Shown here piece by piece: positions 60,193 through 64,000 of a DNA stretch of 64,000 bases. A program made the position numbers and the translations under genes. How positions within the stretch are numbered: position 1 is the stretch's first letter; each line of letters opens with the position of its first letter. Origin of the DNA: Omphiscola glabra (lineage: Eukaryota; Mollusca; Gastropoda; Lymnaeidae); the NCBI GenBank assembly GCA_964017045.1, contig OZ024809.1, forward strand, positions 5,975,012 through 6,039,011. The letters are read 5' to 3'. The notes under the pieces are model-generated. The model was not told where the DNA came from, made no database searches, and saw nothing but the letters and a program-made list of their open reading frames with translations.

Positions 60193-62394
60193 ATGTGTCA
60201 CGAGTACGGATATTTACGTTATAGTGTTTCATTGTATCTCGTTCTTGCTTTAATTTCAACTTCGTCTTTGGAGATTATTTCACAGAATCGATAAGGTCCA
60301 CTTGAGGCAACGTCCCACATGGACACCAAAGCGTATATTAAACCGGCCGATATCAACATTGCGTCCTTTGTTGGACTGACCGATGCCGCTGGCTCGTTCT
60401 GCTTGGAGTCCATTCCTGGGGGCTCGGTCACCCTGGAGTATTCTGAGGTCGTAGCCTTCGCCGTGAAGTTGGTGAATGAGAACTCGGCGCTGCTTCCCAA
60501 CGTCACGCTAGGATTCGTCGTGTTGAATGACTGCAATATCGTGGATAGTGTCGTGGGAAAGTCTTTCTATTTTCTCCCGAGGGTCTCTCCGGCACGAACC
60601 GACATCACGTCCTGTGACGCTTTCTTGGTTTTCGGTGGAGACGTTGACGTCATGCCTTACTATGACGTCATCGGCGTCATCGGCCCACTCAAAAGTCAGC
60701 CGACCGTCATGATGATACAGATTTTAAACGCGGCGGGAATCCCCGTTGATGGCAGTGTCGCCACGAGCGATAGTCTGAGCGATAAATCCGTCTACCCTAA
60801 TTTCGTGAGAGTTACTCCTCCTGATAAATACCAGGTGGCGGCCATGTTGAAATTCGCGGAAGACAACAGCTGGTCGTATATCTCGGTGATTTACGAAATC
60901 GGATCTTACGGAGAAAAAGCCTTCGACACGATCAAATCATCCAGCAGGTCACAATGAAGCTGCATCGCCACGTCTCATCGCACTGACTCTCACACCGATT
61001 ACGATGACGTCATGAAATATTTACTCTCCCACCCTCACGCTCGTGTTGTTATACTCTTCACGTACAAGTCTGATGCACAACAACTTTTCAAATGGGCGCG
61101 ATATTACAATGCGAGCGGCAATTTTATTTGGCTAGGCAGCGAGGGCCTAGTGCAAAACTACCGTACCGAATTCAAAGGCTTTGAGAACGAGGTGGTGGGA
61201 ATGTTTTCCTTCACATACTACTCTTTGCTTGTGGCAGACTACTACAACTACTTGAGAAAACTCGATGTCCCCAGCTCCACAAACCCTTGGCTGAAACTGG
61301 CATGGGAAAATTTAGCCGGCTGCTCTTTGGACAATGGCATCTGCGATCCACGCTTGGATATCCTCCAATCCAAAGATTTTGTATTTTATGAAGCAACGTC
61401 AAATTTTATCGACGCGGTCTTAACGTTCGCGCACTGTGCGCACGACATGCTCACCAAAAATTGCCCCAACGCTATTGGTCAGCATGCGAATTTCTGTTTG
61501 AAAAATCAATCTTTTATAAACTACTTGAAAAATGTGTCGTTCAGTAGCTATAATGGTCGGATTAAGTTTAATTCTGACGGAGATGAACAAGGACTCTAAA
61601 AAATCAATCAGATCCTTAATGATTTTACAAATATCTCTATTGTGAACCGAATATCCACTGTTGGTCTCGAGATGAGGCTCAAAGCGACGTACAATATTGA
61701 ACGGCAGAAGATTACATACATTAACGTCCCAATATCATGGGACCATCTGAGAAAAGAAGAGACTGTGGTTCCACTTGCAGTCGGCCTACAGCCGCGGGTG
61801 GCCCTCGAATCTGTGTGCAGCCGGCCTTGTGTTTTGGGCGAGTACAAGATACAGAAGGGGCCTGAGTGCTGCTGGGAATGCCGTGAGTTCCGGGACAACG
61901 AGCGACTTAACAACGACAACACGGGCTGCGAGCGGTGTGCGAAATACACGTGGCCCGACCCGAAGACGGATTTTAAGACTTGCCTCAAGATTCCCCTGAC
62001 TTATCAAGACATATCCGATACGCTGCCTCTTATTCTAATCTGTTTGGGCGTAACCGCCCTTATCTGCGGCGTGGTAGTCGTTTTTTGCTACTTCTACTTC
62101 CGGGACATGAGCATCATCAAAGCTGCCAGCAAGGAGCTGAGCATACTCCAGATGGGGGCCATCTTTCTCGGCTACCTGACGATCATTCTCTTACAGGCGA
62201 CGCCCACCCCGATCACGTGCGGGGTGCGATATTTTTCATTCTGTCTCAGCTTCACCTGGCTGTACGCTCCCTTGTTGGTAAAGGTCATCAGAATCTACCG
62301 CATCTTTGAGAGTGGAACCAAGAGCAACAGGCAACCCAGATTTGTTAGCCCAAAGTCCCAGCTTATCTTAACGGCGTTTCTCATAGCGGTACAG
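60193..62394 (+). pseudogene. Class C GPCR (metabotropic glutamate receptor-like), 5' part, three in-frame stops
   Basis: One reading frame, 734 codons, from ATG 60193 to a phase-0 donor (GTACAG|GTACGT) at 62394. Order: signal peptide (SVSLYLVLALISTSS), Venus-flytrap domain (GVIGPLKSQPT, VATSDSLSDK, VRVTPPDKYQ, IGSYGEKAFD, SHPHARVVILFT), cysteine-rich domain (about 542-597; CSRPC, CCWEC, CERC) and TM1-TM3 plus the start of TM4 (SILQMGAIFLGYL, LLVKVIRIYRIFESG). Stops interrupt it at TAA 60292-60294, TGA 60955-60957 and TAA 61597-61599, with no frameshift. Eight of the usual nine Cys of the cysteine-rich domain are present: the C-x2-C after CCW is C-R-E-F. Known role of the family: amino-acid sensing through G proteins at the plasma membrane. 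Inference: a recently inactivated paralogue, or recoding/assembly error. The remaining exons would lie beyond the window. Confidence 0.85.
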
Positions 62395-62535
62395 GTACGT
62401 TATAATCTTAAATAATTCAACAGAATACCAATACAGGTACATTATAATCTAAAATAATTTGATAGCCTACCAATACAGGTACATTATAATCTTAAATAAT
62501 GATTCAATTTTATACCAATACATTTATATTATATT
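62385..62535. repeat. About 42-bp repeat carrying the receptor's splice donor
   Basis: TACAGGTACGTTATAATCTT starts at the exon end; copies TACAGGTACATTATAATCTA and TACAGGTACATTATAATCTT follow at about 42-bp spacing, each with an AG-GTACRT donor-like motif. Confidence 0.85.
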
Positions 62536-62813
62536 CTTAAATAATCCAATAAGAATAAATGTATACATATGTACCCTGAATGTCTAGATACCATTCTTAT
62601 AACAATACTTGTACAGCTGAGTCACACAGCAAAAGATATCGTATTTCCTGTGCACATAATACAGTTTTTTTTTGTTGTTTTTTTGCAAATGTCATAGACC
62701 TGTATAATGTAAGTACGGGACATACATCTCCATAAGAACATATGCCTCACAATACTTGCAGAGCTTGATGGTAACTACAATCTTAAGTAGCCACGATACT
62801 GCATTCGTTTGAG

Positions 62814-62955
62814 CAGCGGTTCTGAACCAGTGGGTCGCGAACACTTTGGTGATCAAAAGACCCTTCCACAGGAGTCGACTAACATTATCGGAAAACACAC
62901 ATATTCTCCAGTTATGAAGTAGCAACGAAAATAATCCTGGGGCCGGGTATGTTGA
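62814..62955. mobile_element. SPIN-like hAT MITE, interrupted copy
   Basis: CAGCGGTTCTGAACCAGTGG, GTCGCGAACACTTTGG and GAAGTAGCAACGAAAATAA correspond to the copy at 15390. The right end is displaced: sequence similar to GAAAATCCCGGTGGGTC at 62955-62972 recurs at 63895-63914 on the other side of the LINE. Confidence 0.75.
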
Positions 62956-62997
62956 GAAAATCCCGGTGGGTCCAGATTAGTTAACCTTTAATTTGAT

Positions 62998-63889
62998 ATG
63001 TTATTATTATTTCATGTCTTATAAAGTGCGGTACCCCAGCCTTGCCTAGGACTGGACTCACCGCGCAGTAAATAGAATATTAGCAAAAGAGACATAATCG
63101 TGACATTATTATAAAAAAACATTTATGTAATAAATAATATGTGTAAAAAAACAATACAAAAACAAATGTATATTAACCCATGGGCGCCCGAAGAAAATTT
63201 TCTAGGGGGGGGCAAAATATTTTCTGGTAGGGGGCAAAATATTTTCTAGGGGGGCAAATACTTTCTCTTTATTTTCTCTTTACTTTAATACATTTTGTGT
63301 CTATATTTGTCTAAAATTTATTTTAATCAATCAATCCAAGGGGGGGGGGGCAAATGCCCCGCAAGTGCCCCACCTTGCCATTACTTGCGGGCGCCCATGT
63401 ATTCACCCCACCCACTCCAGAACTTTTAAATGTCAAGCCATGGACGGCAGCCAGCAGCATCGTTTATCGGTCAGAAGGGGGTGGGGGTAATCAGTCGGGG
63501 TAGTAGAGTTTAAAGAGATGTGTTTAGAGTGCAGTTTTGAAGGCCTTGGTGGTTGGTATATTGCGGATGTGTGGTGTCAGAGGATTCCATTGTTTGGGGG
63601 CTCAGAAAGAGAAAAATCTTTCACCATATATTTTAGTGCGTGTCTTGGGAACGGACAGAATACGCGTGTCTGCGGAGGAGCGAAGCTGTCGAAGAGGTGA
63701 ATACACAAAAAGAAGTTCGGTTAGATAGGTAGGGCAGGAAACCAAGAATAAGTTGTGACAGAGAACAGACAGCTTGTAATCAATGCGCGACTGTATAGGG
63801 AGCCAAAGAAGTGAGTGGAGAAGTGGAGTGCCATGATCACGTTTTTTTGTCTTTAGAACTAGTGGGTGGTGATGATTAGCAGGGAGCAT
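62998..63889 (-). mobile_element. 5'-truncated LINE with 3' region
   Basis: The minus strand reads PLLHSLLWLPIQSRIDYKLS, YLTELLFVYSPLRQLRSSAD, TRILSVPKTRTKIYG, and after a stop APKQWNPLTPHIRNIPTTKA. The 3' part reaches the terminus TGGGGTACCGCACTTTATAA followed by ATAATAATA-like tail near 63000-63020. A MITE lies inside its 3' region. Repeated CCCCGGTGGGTCT on both sides fits a target duplication. Confidence 0.85.
63179..63399. mobile_element. hAT-like MITE with 12-bp terminal inverted repeats and 8-bp target duplication
   Basis: CATGGGCGCCCG at the left and CGGGCGCCCATG at the right are perfect inverted copies. Flanks TATTAACC (63171-63178) and TATTCACC (63400-63407) match at 7 of 8. The interior has G-runs and repeated GGGGCAAAATATTTTCT. 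Inserted in the LINE 3' region. Confidence 0.82.
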
Positions 63890-64000
63890 TTTGAGGAAAT
63901 ACCCCGGTGGGTCTGAAAAAGATTAACATTAACTTCTTATTTTCTCTATTACATGCCGGCCTTTAAACAACAGCACTACAGACAGTCCCACACCCTACCT

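Overview
This is animal nuclear DNA. It has GT-AG introns, long introns full of minisatellites, decayed non-LTR retrotransposons and small hAT-type MITEs. Several MITEs resemble the SPIN hAT family, which I recall being reported from a pond snail as well as tetrapods. With the class C receptor-like gene and very high minisatellite load, I infer a mollusc, probably a heterobranch gastropod. No sequence here proves the species.

Three loci are protein-like, all on the + strand. (1) About 3.9-19.5 kb holds an 11-exon gene for a protein with two cyclic-nucleotide-binding domains. Every exon phase joins correctly and gives exactly 500 codons to the last secure position; the C-terminus is uncertain. 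(2) 43.0-53.3 kb holds a kinase-like gene. Two small exons encode a signal peptide and a short acidic/proline stretch. They fit in phase 1 onto a kinase domain followed by a second, pseudokinase domain, about 761 aa in total. (3) 60.2-62.4 kb holds the 5' part of a class C GPCR related to metabotropic glutamate receptors: signal peptide, Venus-flytrap, cysteine-rich domain and the first transmembrane segments. It is one uninterrupted reading frame except for three in-frame stops, so it is either a pseudogene or recoded. The remaining exons would lie beyond the window.

The rest is mainly repeats. The largest are a compound tetranucleotide tract of about 1.8 kb (1.66-3.47 kb), a 33-bp satellite of about 4.9 kb with higher-order structure (20.7-25.6 kb), a 21-bp array (40.4-41.3 kb), a 25-bp array with a 700-bp higher-order unit (45.2-46.8 kb) and a 30-bp array that flips strand twice (59.2-59.8 kb). 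Many long open frames are artefacts of arrays whose period is a multiple of three or which lack stops in all frames.

The most unusual pattern is that about half of the recognisable 5' splice sites sit at the start of a tandem array, or have a partial copy a little downstream. Minisatellites in this genome seem to be seeded at exon/intron junctions. The 3' end of the window has a nested insertion: a MITE inside a LINE 3' region inside a SPIN-like MITE.
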